A stretch of 64,000 nucleotides of DNA from Methanobacteriota archaeon (GTDB lineage Archaea > Methanobacteriota > Methanobacteria > Methanobacteriales > Methanobacteriaceae). The notes beneath the pieces were generated by a model. The model was not told the origin of the DNA and made no database searches. It saw only the letters and a program-made list of their open reading frames with translations. The stretch covers positions 21,824 to 85,823 of the forward strand of contig JAKQFA010000037.1 of NCBI GenBank assembly GCA_029556335.1, given 5' to 3'. Both the position numbers and the translations under genes were made by a program. Below are positions 1 through 7,794 of the stretch, piece after piece; position 1 is the first letter of the stretch, and the number at the start of each line of letters is the position of its first letter.

Positions 1-252
1 CAGATAAAGTCGGTGAAGATCAAGAAGATCTCCATCAACGCCAAACATATATCCCTTATCAGCGCCTATGCCGCCAATAAATATGGACATGCCATGGCTG
101 TTGGTGAAGAAACATATCTACCCATATCCATGGATCGAACCGCTGATCATGCCCAGTTCGCAGCAGCTCTTGATTGCAAAATTGAAAAAGACGACCTATT
201 GGGTATTTTAATACTTCTTCCAGTAAAACTAACCGGCCGCTGGAAGGAATAA
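1..252 (+). CDS. DUF22-like protein, 5' end cut by window edge
   Basis: The reading frame is open from base 1, so the gene probably starts upstream; a GTG at 13 is the first possible start inside the window. The C-terminal part carries GHAMAVGEE, then MDRTADHAQFAAALD, then DDLLGILILLPVKL. I recognise this order as the archaeal DUF22 family, whose function is unknown. No signal peptide or membrane segment is visible. It ends 70 bases before the small membrane gene at 321, on the same strand. Family assignment is from memory of the motif and is moderately sure. Confidence 0.6.
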   Translation, partial: QIKSVKIKKISINAKHISLISAYAANKYGHAMAVGEETYLPISMDRTADHAQFAAALDCKIEKDDLLGILILLPVKLTGRWKE

Positions 253-320
253 AATTTACTGCCCAATATTTTTTTTATTTTATGGTTTTGGTAAAGTTAA
301 TTCTTTTGTGGTGAAATCAA

Positions 321-485
321 TTGGACATAAGTTTTTTATGGAAATCTGACTGGGAAGAAATAAAAAAAGACCCGGATAAGATGGCCAAAGTCTTCATGCT
401 GATCTCAGGGGCCCTGATCCTGACTACCATTTTAATAGTAATTGGAACCATAATATTTATTTTAAGGGTGCTGGGTTTGGTGTGA
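321..485 (+). CDS. 54-residue single-pass membrane protein, TTG start
   Basis: Short frame starting at TTG (321) with a GGTGA ribosome binding site at 310-314. The product has a charged N-terminal half (WKSDWEEIKKDPDKMAK) followed by one hydrophobic helix of about 25 residues (from residue 24) ending in LRVLGLV. The N-terminus is presumably cytoplasmic by the positive-inside rule. Function unknown. It is too short for most gene callers and uses a rare start, so it could easily be missed. Codon use and the clear binding site support it, but there is no homology evidence I can cite. Confidence 0.5.
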   Translation: MDISFLWKSDWEEIKKDPDKMAKVFMLISGALILTTILIVIGTIIFILRVLGLV

Positions 486-590
486 GGATAGCTTGTCCCA
501 AATAGGCCATATATTTAATGGTAAATTTATTTTTTAAAAAAAGGCTTTCTGTGTTGGAAAAAAATAGAATAAGTAAAACTTGATCTTAAG

Positions 591-686
591 CTACTCAGCA
601 GGGTTTCGGTTTAAAATCTGTATCAGGATATTTACCAGTACGAAACCGCCTAATATAACCCCTAAAATGTACCATGAATAATCCAT
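591..686 (-). CDS. 31-residue single-helix membrane peptide
   Basis: ATG at 686 preceded by an AGAGGTGAG ribosome binding site with a 6-base spacer, and TAG at 591-593. The product is MDYSWYILGVILGGFVLVN followed by ILIQILNRNPAE: one hydrophobic helix with a short polar tail. It stands alone between two unrelated genes. The strong Shine-Dalgarno sequence and clean hydrophobic pattern argue for a real small protein, perhaps a subunit or regulator of a membrane complex (inference only). Confidence 0.5.
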   Translation of the reverse strand: MDYSWYILGVILGGFVLVNILIQILNRNPAE

Positions 687-762
687 TGATATACTCACCT
701 CTTACCGATAATAGATAGTTAACCCTTATTATAGAAATGCTTTTTCAATTTACTTTGATTTT

Positions 763-1176
763 TCACAACCCCATTTTGTCTATTACAAAGTCCTGGAGTG
801 GTTTTTTTGCTTCATCCATTTCACAGAGAAGTTGTTCAGCCATGTCACACACCTGATAATAGGGACCTATAACTTCCTGCTTTTCCTTTTCTAATTTCTT
901 CAAAACCGCCACCCGGGACTCTTTTTTCTTTGCAAAACGTTTCTTTGGAAGGTCATCCACCTGGTTAAATGCCTGGTTAAGTTCCCTTTTTCGTTTAATA
1001 TAAATGGCTTCCACATACCGGATGTCTCTTTTTAGTTCCAGATGCAGATCTTTTAGTTGGACTTCCCTTTCTTCAAGTTCTTCCAGTATCATACGAGATT
1101 CGGCGATGGTCTTGGCCTCCACATCCAAGTCCGCCAGTTCCATTATTCTTTTATAATAATCGTTAGCTTCCATCAT
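763..1176 (-). CDS. Coiled-coil protein of unknown function
   Basis: A 137-residue, highly charged protein rich in Glu, Lys, Leu and Arg with long heptad-like stretches (about residues 18-125), predicted to be almost entirely helical coiled coil. There is no signal peptide, cysteine cluster or catalytic motif. The start is at the first of two adjacent ATG codons, behind GGGGAG. It lies 54 bases downstream of the end of the gene at 1231-1566 on the same strand, so the two may be cotranscribed. Function unknown; probably a structural or scaffold protein. Confidence 0.7.
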   Translation of the reverse strand: MMEANDYYKRIMELADLDVEAKTIAESRMILEELEEREVQLKDLHLELKRDIRYVEAIYIKRKRELNQAFNQVDDLPKKRFAKKKESRVAVLKKLEKEKQEVIGPYYQVCDMAEQLLCEMDEAKKPLQDFVIDKMGL

Positions 1177-1230
1177 AATCTCCCCTTTGGGATTGGCTCA
1201 TTTGCTCACACCAAGATCATGAAAAGCTTG

Positions 1231-1566
1231 TCAAGTTTTAAGATCTATGGTTACCTTCAGCATCTTATCTTCAACTTCACAGCGTGTGCTTAGATCATCA
1301 TGGTCCCGTTCCATTTCCTTCAGACGGAATAATACGTTGGTGAGGGAGATGGTGTTGAACACACCTGTCTGGTTCTCAGGTTTAGATGATATAAGAAGTA
1401 TTATAAAACGATTATCTTCTACAACGACGTTGTAATTGATGGCGTTTATGTAAATAGCATCAGATAGCCTTAAAAGTAGCTTAATATGTTTGATAGATAG
1501 TCCACTGTTTGAAATGATCTCTTTTATCTTGTCGTTTTCACGGCACTGTTCAATGTCGATGTCCAT
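1231..1566 (-). CDS. Hypothetical protein, 111 residues
   Basis: A small soluble protein (starts MDIDIEQCRENDKIKEII) with an alternating beta-alpha pattern. Two central hydrophobic strands (IYINAINYNVVVEDN and RFIILLISSK) are followed by a helix (LTNVLFRLKEMERDHDD) and a final strand (KMLKVTIDLKT). I recognise no family. It is divergent from the UPF0216 gene, with 65 bases between their starts, and upstream of the coiled-coil gene on its own strand. Frame length and codon use look genuine. Confidence 0.6.
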   Translation of the reverse strand: MDIDIEQCRENDKIKEIISNSGLSIKHIKLLLRLSDAIYINAINYNVVVEDNRFIILLISSKPENQTGVFNTISLTNVLFRLKEMERDHDDLSTRCEVEDKMLKVTIDLKT

Positions 1567-1631
1567 TTAACCACCCATCTTACCATTCGCTAGAAGATAT
1601 TATACTCCACCATTTTAAATAAATTGTTTGT

Positions 1632-2042
1632 ATGAGACTGGACCAGGATCGATCGGATCGGCTGTTGAAAAAACAGATCCTTAATCTTAATCGGCATATT
1701 CCCCGGCAGAGAAAAGCAGTATCTGAACTTATTGCGGAAGATAAACCCCACGTGATGGGCGTGGATGGTTCACGTCATCGTTTTAAGAGGAAAGAGCTGG
1801 AATTTGTTGTTTCAATGTTAAGTGATTCTGAACTGGACATTTTGAAGCTACCAATCTACATCGAAATGGACACCATGGCTTCTGGGGCCCGTGTGTCCGG
1901 CAAACTGGAAACCAGGATTTTGTGTAAGATCTTGGAAAGAGAAGAATGTCCAGCGGATGAAATTTTCATCTACCGACCCGAAATGAGGATAATACGCCAA
2001 AAATTACCTACTGTAACTCAGTACATGTTCCTAGTGAGGTAG
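1632..2042 (+). CDS. UPF0216 (DUF61) family protein
   Basis: 136 residues matching the archaeal UPF0216/DUF61 pattern: LNRHIPRQRKAVSELI, then HVMGVDGSRHRFKRKELEFV, LPIYIEMD and GARVSGKLETRILCKIL. The family is widespread in Euryarchaeota and small, soluble and uncharacterised. The length is normal for the family. Transcribed away from the 111-residue hypothetical gene; the next gene (ATP-grasp) converges on it, 18 bases beyond its stop. Confidence 0.85.
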   Translation: MRLDQDRSDRLLKKQILNLNRHIPRQRKAVSELIAEDKPHVMGVDGSRHRFKRKELEFVVSMLSDSELDILKLPIYIEMDTMASGARVSGKLETRILCKILEREECPADEIFIYRPEMRIIRQKLPTVTQYMFLVR

Positions 2043-2060
2043 ATTGTCCCCCACCACGGT

Positions 2061-3194
2061 TCAAGGACTAATAATTGGTTTATTATAGGGGGATAAATTT
2101 TCATAAACACTGGTCACACCCAAATTGGCCTTATGTATGGCATTTTCCATGACGCTATCACTGCTAAGGATGGTGGCTGCTGGTTCTCCGGCTTCTATTA
2201 TTACACCCTCCAGGGGGAGATCATGGACGTCCCTGAAATTGATCCTTCCAGCTTTTGATCTTTCCTGGGCATGGACTACCATCTTAACCGCGAATTTCTG
2301 GGGTGTGGGAATTGGTACTATTCTTCCCTTACAAGCCTCTATATGGGCTTTTGCCATGTTGATTCCCAATGATTTTTCCACACACTCAAATGTGCCCTGA
2401 ATTCGGGGGTTCACCTCCACTACGTAAACTTCCCCCTTTTTTGCTATGAAATCCACTCCGTTCGATCCCACCAAGCCCAGGCGGTTTATTACTATTTCAG
2501 CAAGTTCCACTATATTTGCTTGGCCACAGTAGGGGGTGATGTTGCCCGTGTATCCGAAGGGTTCTTTCTGTCCTAGTTCACCCGCCCCTATAATTTGCTG
2601 ACTGGTGATGATGGTTCTGGACTCTTCTGCAGTGCTGAGGACTGATGCACTTATGTTATCACCGATTATGTGTTCCTGCAGTAGCCAGTCCACCGGCCAA
2701 TTTTCAGGATCATCCCACACCCTAATTCCATATCCCCCGGCACCACTTTTTGGTTTGATTATGAATTTTTTATCCGGGTACTGTTGTATGATCTCCCTAG
2801 CTTCCGCAATGCTCCCCGGCATATAAGTTAAGGGCAGCAGAAAGTCATCCTTTAAAGCATGGTACAGGAGGCCCTTATCATCCCAGGGCGAAGGATTCCC
2901 ATAGATCTTTGCAGGGGGAAAATCGGAAGGGGAACAACCAGACAGGCAAATCACCTTGTCCACCCAATCCATTAAGGATAGAGCATTTTTCTTTAAATCC
3001 CCTGGGTTAAAATCTTTTTTAAAATAGCCACACGATTCTCCTGCCCTTTGTTTCACAATTGAACGCGAAAGATAGGTGCAGTTCTCCAGATCAGTGACTC
3101 CGAAGTAATCTGCAGAATAAACTTTGTAACCCAGTTTCTTAAGGGAACAAGCCACAGCCCGGGTGTTAACACCTACCACAAGTATGGTTTCCAT
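2061..3194 (-). CDS. ATP-grasp family ligase (COG2232-like)
   Basis: A 377-residue protein with a Rossmann-like N-terminus (ILVVGVNTRAVACSLKKLGY), an ATP-grasp phosphate loop around residues 147-158 (KPKSGAGGYGIR), and the C-terminal metal/ATP motif VVEVNPRIQGT around 258-268. This is the layout of ATP-dependent carboxylate-amine ligases related to biotin carboxylase. It makes an amide or ester bond through an acyl phosphate, but the substrate cannot be read from the sequence. Related enzymes in methanogens work on cofactors such as methanofuran and F420. It sits just downstream of tRNA-Gln on the same strand. Confidence 0.8.
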   Translation of the reverse strand: METILVVGVNTRAVACSLKKLGYKVYSADYFGVTDLENCTYLSRSIVKQRAGESCGYFKKDFNPGDLKKNALSLMDWVDKVICLSGCSPSDFPPAKIYGNPSPWDDKGLLYHALKDDFLLPLTYMPGSIAEAREIIQQYPDKKFIIKPKSGAGGYGIRVWDDPENWPVDWLLQEHIIGDNISASVLSTAEESRTIITSQQIIGAGELGQKEPFGYTGNITPYCGQANIVELAEIVINRLGLVGSNGVDFIAKKGEVYVVEVNPRIQGTFECVEKSLGINMAKAHIEACKGRIVPIPTPQKFAVKMVVHAQERSKAGRINFRDVHDLPLEGVIIEAGEPAATILSSDSVMENAIHKANLGVTSVYENLSPYNKPIISP

Positions 3195-3216
3195 GAAAAA
3201 TCCCCTTTAAAAGAAA

Positions 3217-3288
3217 TAGTCCCGAGCGGAGTCGAACCGCCGTCGCCGGGTCCAAAGCCCAGCAGGATTACCACTACCCCACGGGACT
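3217..3288 (-). tRNA. tRNA-Gln (anticodon TTG)
   Basis: Reading the minus strand, a complete cloverleaf can be folded. The acceptor stem AGTCCCG pairs with CGGGACT, with discriminator A at 3217. The D arm contains GGTAGTGGTAATCC, the anticodon stem is CTGGG/CCCGG with loop CTTTGGA (anticodon TTG), and the T arm is GCGG-TTCGACT-CCGC. No intron is seen and the 3' CCA is not encoded. In methanogens this tRNA is charged through Glu-tRNA(Gln) and GatDE. Confidence 0.95.
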
Positions 3289-3366
3289 AATTTATAAAAA
3301 AGGCTGTGGTAATACAGCACTCCCTTTTTAGTTGAACGTCATATTTAAAGGTATCGGAGCTTGCAG

Positions 3367-4032
3367 TTAGGATTCAACCCGACGGTCACATTTAGTGTTG
3401 AATCGGCACTTGCGGCATTTATTGGGATTTTTGGTGGGTATGAACTCCCTATTAAACAGCAGCGCCTGATGAATCTGGTCAACGATATTTTTTATCTGAT
3501 TTTCAGCTTCTTCGTCAAAGTATTGCTGCCAAAAAATATCTCCAGTGTCGCTCTGACGAAGGGATGCTACTATTCTACGCCCATCCCAAAATCTATCCTT
3601 AAAGGCTAGGCAGTAACCAAAAACCTGGTTTATTAGGGAAGGATATGCTATATCCCCCGGTTTATCATCGATAATTATGAACTCATCCGGAGTCATCCAT
3701 ATCTCATCAATAAGTCCTCGAATTCCGTAGTGGACCGATTCCACGTATAACTCTCTGGAAAATATTTCGGTAGTTTTGGATGTTTCCATCATTTCTTCCA
3801 TGGTTGTGGGGATCGCGCCCCTCTTAAACTCCTCTTCCAAGACATGGTGGATCTTACTTCCACTTTTCATGGCCCGGGTAGGTGCCGTTCTGATTCCCTT
3901 AACATTTTCCAGGTAGATGCTGTACTCACAGTAGCCCTGAACGTTTAGCCAGGATATGGGAAAGTTATTCTGACCCTCAATAATCATTACCTTAGCTATA
4001 TCGGGATGATAAGTTGGATGTGAATCCTTCAT
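3367..4032 (-). CDS. Cas4/Dna2-type PD-(D/E)XK nuclease with Fe-S cysteines
   Basis: 221 residues with the RecB-type nuclease core: H62 in the first helix, D109 in GLIDEIW, D122-x-K124 in FIIIDDKPG, and Q136xxxY140 in QVFGYC. One N-terminal cysteine (C35) and three C-terminal ones (C206, C209, C215 in CRKCRFNTKC) form the four-cysteine cage of Cas4 and AddB-like [4Fe-4S] nucleases. The expected activity is 5'-3' single-stranded DNA cleavage. No CRISPR array or other cas gene is present in the window, so this is a solitary Cas4-like protein, probably for DNA repair or replication. It lies upstream of tRNA-Gln on the same strand. Confidence 0.8.
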   Translation of the reverse strand: MKDSHPTYHPDIAKVMIIEGQNNFPISWLNVQGYCEYSIYLENVKGIRTAPTRAMKSGSKIHHVLEEEFKRGAIPTTMEEMMETSKTTEIFSRELYVESVHYGIRGLIDEIWMTPDEFIIIDDKPGDIAYPSLINQVFGYCLAFKDRFWDGRRIVASLRQSDTGDIFWQQYFDEEAENQIKNIVDQIHQALLFNREFIPTKNPNKCRKCRFNTKCDRRVES

Positions 4033-4203
4033 GGTTTTTCACTTGCTCCTTAATCCTGTTCATTATTAACATTAGTGGTATGAAAAATATTATAAAGGTT
4101 GGGTGGGTGCAGATGAAAAGTAATGAACAATAATCATGGCAAAAAAATACTGTGGATTTTAGTCAGGGCGGAATAACAAGTTTTAGTAGGACACCAGTTT
4201 TCT

Positions 4204-4758
4204 TTAAGGATTTTTTTCTTCCCTACTGGCTAATTTACTTTTTATAGCGGTCCAAAAGTCACCTTTATGCTTGGATAGCTCTTCTTCAAGGAGTTGGGTT
4301 TTTTTCACTTCTAGTTGATACTTTTCCTCCAGTGCTTGATGGTTCTCCCTTTCTACTTCCAAATCACTTTCCAGTTCCTGATTTTTAAGACGAAGATTTT
4401 CCAATTCAGCAGTTAGTCGACGTATTTCTTGATTATTTTTGGTATTTTTAGCCACTAAGTCCTTGTAAGAACGGGATAATTCACCATGTTTCCATTCCAG
4501 TTCATCTAACTCCTTCTGATATGCATCAACGTGGCGCTGCAGTTCTTTTTTATCCCCAACCAGCTGTCCTTCTTCATCAAGCATCTTCTCCAGTTCATTT
4601 TCAGGAACCACGAAAACATCCTGGCTACACTCCAGTTGATCAGATCTTTTTAGGGGCACCAGGTACTGGTTGTACTCGTAGGTTTTCCTCTTACCACCCA
4701 CGGTCTTTTTAGTCTTTTTCCGGTAACACTTGACTGTGGATTTAATCAGCTTAACCAT
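4204..4758 (-). CDS. Coiled-coil protein with basic N-terminal domain
   Basis: 184 residues. The first 55 or so are basic and strand-like (VKLIKSTVKCYRKKTKKTV, YNQYLVPLKRSDQ) and may bind nucleic acid or a partner. Residues of about 60-170 form a long coiled coil (heptads in ELEKMLDEEGQL and LRLKNQELESDLEVE). There is no membrane segment. It stands alone before a long empty stretch. Function unknown; a scaffold or DNA-associated protein is possible. Confidence 0.65.
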   Translation of the reverse strand: MVKLIKSTVKCYRKKTKKTVGGKRKTYEYNQYLVPLKRSDQLECSQDVFVVPENELEKMLDEEGQLVGDKKELQRHVDAYQKELDELEWKHGELSRSYKDLVAKNTKNNQEIRRLTAELENLRLKNQELESDLEVERENHQALEEKYQLEVKKTQLLEEELSKHKGDFWTAIKSKLASREEKNP

Positions 4759-5324
4759 AAGACTTACATCCCCCTATCAACAAAATTCTATTGTCAAAGT
4801 ATACTTTTATAGTTGCTGCACCTAAGACCATATTCTAAATGAGTCATTTAATATCATTTTTTACACTTATAGAAGCTTTACAAACTGATAAACTATTTTT
4901 TAGATACACACAGAACCTTTCAAACTTCAGGAATAGTTGTGGTTTTATCTCCGACTATCACTATCATCTAATGTTAGTATTGTAGTGTAAGGAGTTTTGA
5001 ATAGACTGTGAAAAAGGAGTGTCCATTGATAGAAGATACTAATTGAGGATAGATTATATGAAAGAAAGGATGAAAAAGACTGCATGAATGGTACCACCCT
5101 CCCCATGTTCTTTCCTGTAATTGGAAGTGTTAAGTGCACTCAATACGGTTACATCACCCAATTTTATGAAAATCTTGAACTAGCAGTGACGATGAAAAAA
5201 GATTGAGCTCTAGGAAATTTGCTTAAACTACCATTGAGTTGTGCAAGTAGTTATCATTCGTCACATGCCATAGGAAGGGTTTTCCTTCCCCCAAAAATCG
5301 AAAGGTATTTATCATATAAAAAAG

Positions 5325-5353
5325 ACCTATTAATTGCCTATTGGTTAATAGGT
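5325..5353. promoter_or_regulatory. 9-bp perfect inverted repeat, 11-base spacer
   Basis: ACCTATTAA at 5325-5333 and its exact complement TTAATAGGT at 5345-5353. It lies 198 bases before the cofH start. As DNA it could bind a dimeric regulator across about two helical turns; as RNA it would form a weak hairpin. No T-run follows, so a terminator is unlikely. Regulatory role is inferred. Confidence 0.35.
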
Positions 5354-5358
5354 ACCCA

Positions 5359-5436
5359 ACTTCTGGGACTCCTGTCATAATTCCTCCATTCAATACATTA
5401 TACTAATTTCTAAAAAGAGGAAAAAGTCCCAGAAGT
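5359..5436. promoter_or_regulatory. 12-bp perfect inverted repeat, 54-base spacer
   Basis: ACTTCTGGGACT at 5359-5370 and its exact complement AGTCCCAGAAGT at 5425-5436. It follows directly after the 5325-5353 repeat and ends 114 bases before cofH. The long spacer suggests either paired operator sites or an RNA stem in the cofH leader. There is no coding frame through it. Confidence 0.35.
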
Positions 5437-5550
5437 CCCCCCCCTAATTGCTATTAATTTTCATGATATCACCACCTGGAAGTGGAGTAGCAAAATCTTA
5501 AAATAAGGTATGTATAATATCCATGTGTCCCCTAGAGAGAGGTTCATCAC

Positions 5551-6600
5551 ATGAAAACTGACATTTATGATCGTTCCTTAGATGGAGAAATAAACCGTGA
5601 AGACGCTTTAATGCTGGTTAAATCAAATCCCTTTGAATTATTCAACACCGCTGACCAGCTCCGTCAAGAGATCGTGGGTGACAAGGTCACCTTCGTGGCC
5701 AATCGAAACATCGACATCACCGATCGTTGCATCATAGAATGCGGGTTCTGTTCATTCCGGAACCACATCGGGTACGAAATGACCATTGATGAAATTTTGA
5801 GTAGTGTTCAGGAAGCAAAAGACGTGGGAGCTGTTGAAATATGCATATTTGGGGGCGTATTACCCCATATGACCGTGGAATACTATCTAGATATTCTTAA
5901 ATCCATAAAATCGAATTATGATATTAAAATTCATGGATTATCACCGGTAGAGGTATATCATGCTGCTAAATCATCAGAAATAAGTACTAAAGAGGCTTTG
6001 AGTGCTTTTAAGAAGGCTGGCTTGGACACGCTGACTGGTGCAGCCGCAGAAATTCTGGTAGACTCAGTAAGGGAGCAAATATGTCCCAACAAAGTTTCCA
6101 CTGCCCAGTGGGTGGAGATAATTACTGAGGCTCATCAATTAGGAATCCCCACCACCTCCACCATAATGTACGGTACAGTGGAAAACTGGGAGGATCGAAT
6201 AGACCATTTGCTCATTTTAAGAGATATACAACGACAGACCGGTGGATTTACCGAATTCGTACCCTTGACTTTCCTCAATGAAAACAATCTTCTGGGTAAT
6301 GCCTCTAAAGGTGCCAATGGTATGGATGATCTGAAACTCCATGCCCTGGCCCGGGTTGTATTCGGCAGAGATCTGCCCAATATTCAGGCTTCCTGGATAA
6401 AGATGGGTACAAAAATGGCACAAGTGGTGCTTTGTTGTGGAGCCAATGATCTGGGAGGCACTATGATGGAGGATAAAATTTCGGTAGCCGCTGGTGCATC
6501 CCATGGCGAGTATTTATCTCGAGAAGAGATGGCCCAAATTATTAAGGAAATTGGCAGACTACCAGCTGAAAGAGATACTCTTTACAACTTAATAGAGTGA
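5551..6600 (+). CDS. cofH: FO synthase subunit 2 (CofH family radical SAM enzyme)
   Basis: 349 residues with a radical-SAM CX3CX2C cluster at C60, C64 and C67 (RCIIECGFC) binding the [4Fe-4S]-AdoMet centre. The CofH/MqnC-type features follow: GGVLPHMTVEYYLDILKSIK, HGLSPVEVYHAAK, TLTGAAAEILVDSVRE and TSTIMYGTVENWEDRI. CofH condenses 5-amino-6-ribitylaminouracil with tyrosine; CofG then closes the 7,8-didemethyl-8-hydroxy-5-deazariboflavin ring of F420. The start is behind GAGAGGTT. Single gene with a long leader holding inverted repeats. MqnC-like chemistry is the alternative, but a menaquinone pathway is not expected here. Confidence 0.75.
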   Translation: MKTDIYDRSLDGEINREDALMLVKSNPFELFNTADQLRQEIVGDKVTFVANRNIDITDRCIIECGFCSFRNHIGYEMTIDEILSSVQEAKDVGAVEICIFGGVLPHMTVEYYLDILKSIKSNYDIKIHGLSPVEVYHAAKSSEISTKEALSAFKKAGLDTLTGAAAEILVDSVREQICPNKVSTAQWVEIITEAHQLGIPTTSTIMYGTVENWEDRIDHLLILRDIQRQTGGFTEFVPLTFLNENNLLGNASKGANGMDDLKLHALARVVFGRDLPNIQASWIKMGTKMAQVVLCCGANDLGGTMMEDKISVAAGASHGEYLSREEMAQIIKEIGRLPAERDTLYNLIE

Positions 6601-7002
6601 CATGCTTTTATCTGGTTTTAAAGGGCATATCCTGCTATAAATCTGTCTTCAACTCGTCCACACCAAGTTTTACTGGTCAAAATTCCTATTTCCTAGGGCA
6701 TTGTTTATTTTCACCGATATTTCAACATCTATATCCATACACAAGACTCCTACTTTAAATTAAAATGTAATCCAGATATTTTTTTTCCTTTCCCTACCCC
6801 GTTTGTTTATTAACAAATGTTCTTCTACTTACATCTTAAGCACTGGTTTTTTTCTGAAAAACTCCTATAGAATGGTATTTTTTTATTATTTTAGATATTT
6901 TGAAATCTATTCCCACCTCCTACTTTAGGGAAATCATTTGGGGGGAAATGGTGTGAAAGGTTTATTGGAAATCTAATATAAAAAAAAGTGTGGTGTAGAC
7001 TT
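6601..7002. other. Intergenic stretch before ku
   Basis: 402 AT-rich bases between cofH and ku. Several T-runs follow the cofH stop at about 6780-6787 and 6848-6853, and could serve as archaeal U-tract terminators. An A/T-rich TATA-like element (TCTAATATAAAA) lies about 30 bases before the ku start, in line with a short leader. No gene is seen. Confidence 0.4.
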
Positions 7003-7794
7003 ATGAGATCCATGTGGTCAGGGGCTTTGAAGTTTGGAACTATTTTTATACCCATACGTCTATATGCAGCCAGTGAAAATCTCCACATAGAATTCCATCT
7101 GGTGCATAAAACAGATTGTGGACGGGTTCGTTACAAAAAAGTATGTGCTAAAGACGGGGAAGAACTTAAACCCCAGGATATTGTTAGGGCCATCCATATC
7201 GCCGGGGAATGCATACAGTTTAGCGAGGAGGAGATCAAGAATCTACATCCATTCACCACCCGTACCATGGAAATCCTGGGATTCTGTGAATCCTACGAGA
7301 TACCCCTAGTTTCCCTCAGCAAACCATTCTATATAGGAACTGAATCTCCTAAAAAAGGAGGAGTGGCAGAGGGCTTCCATATGCTGAAAAAAGCCATGGA
7401 ACGAAGTAAAAAAGTGGCGGTAGTGCGCTGGGTGGCCAGGTCCAACGAATATCTGGGGATGTTGACCTCCTACGAGGAGGGTTTCCTCCTGAAACAAATA
7501 CTCTACCATGAACAGATCCGATCCCTAGGAGAAGTGGAGATCATGGAAGCCAAGGTGGACCCGGAGGTGCTGGAAAAGGGTTTGAAGGTGGTGGAGAAGA
7601 TGACCTTTAACTTTGACTGGACCCAGTACTCAGAAAAATACAGCAAGGAATTACGGAAACTTATCGAAAAGAAGGCTCTGGGAGAAGAAATAATACCCGA
7701 AATAAAAGCTCCTGAAACTCGTTCTCTGGAAGCAGAGTTAGATAAGATGCTGGCTATGGTGGATGAAAATGAAGATAGAGCCCATGCTGGCTAA
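7003..7794 (+). CDS. ku: Ku DNA end-binding protein
   Basis: 263 residues from ATG 7003, chosen because MRSMWSGALKFGTIFIPIRLY matches the conserved start of prokaryotic Ku; a GTG 15 bases upstream is less likely. Family blocks seen: FHLVHKTDCGRVRYKKVC, LHPFTTRTMEILGF, FYIGTESPKKGG, and the helical C-terminal arm. Ku homodimers form a ring on double-strand break ends and recruit a LigD-type ligase. The length is normal for bacterial Ku core plus a short tail. The gene overlaps the following DNA ligase gene by up to 32 bases, so the two are coupled. Archaeal Ku is rare, which suggests acquisition by transfer. Confidence 0.92.
   Translation: MRSMWSGALKFGTIFIPIRLYAASENLHIEFHLVHKTDCGRVRYKKVCAKDGEELKPQDIVRAIHIAGECIQFSEEEIKNLHPFTTRTMEILGFCESYEIPLVSLSKPFYIGTESPKKGGVAEGFHMLKKAMERSKKVAVVRWVARSNEYLGMLTSYEEGFLLKQILYHEQIRSLGEVEIMEAKVDPEVLEKGLKVVEKMTFNFDWTQYSEKYSKELRKLIEKKALGEEIIPEIKAPETRSLEAELDKMLAMVDENEDRAHAG

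Larger units (their letters stand above)
4759..5550. other. Long intergenic stretch (792 bases) without a supported gene
   Basis: AT-rich DNA. The one longer frame here (minus strand, 4945-5139, hydrophobic) has no ribosome binding site and no protein-like composition. Apart from the inverted repeats listed separately (5325-5353 and 5359-5436) there is a short hairpin GGAAGG/CCTTCC at 5273-5289. The repeats cluster in the 230 bases before cofH, so the right half is probably a regulatory leader. I see nothing definite in 4759-5270. Confidence 0.5.

Noticed and set aside
4945..5139. Minus-strand frame of 64 codons in the 4759-5550 spacer
   Set aside because: No ribosome binding site, biased and low-quality composition, and no conserved motif; looks like chance in AT-rich DNA.
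5359..5436. Inverted repeat as an insertion-sequence end
   Set aside because: The 54-base interior is far too short for a transposase and no target duplication is seen.
6891..7088. Minus-strand frame of 65 codons over the ku start
   Set aside because: Overlaps the well-supported ku 5' end on the other strand and has no binding site.
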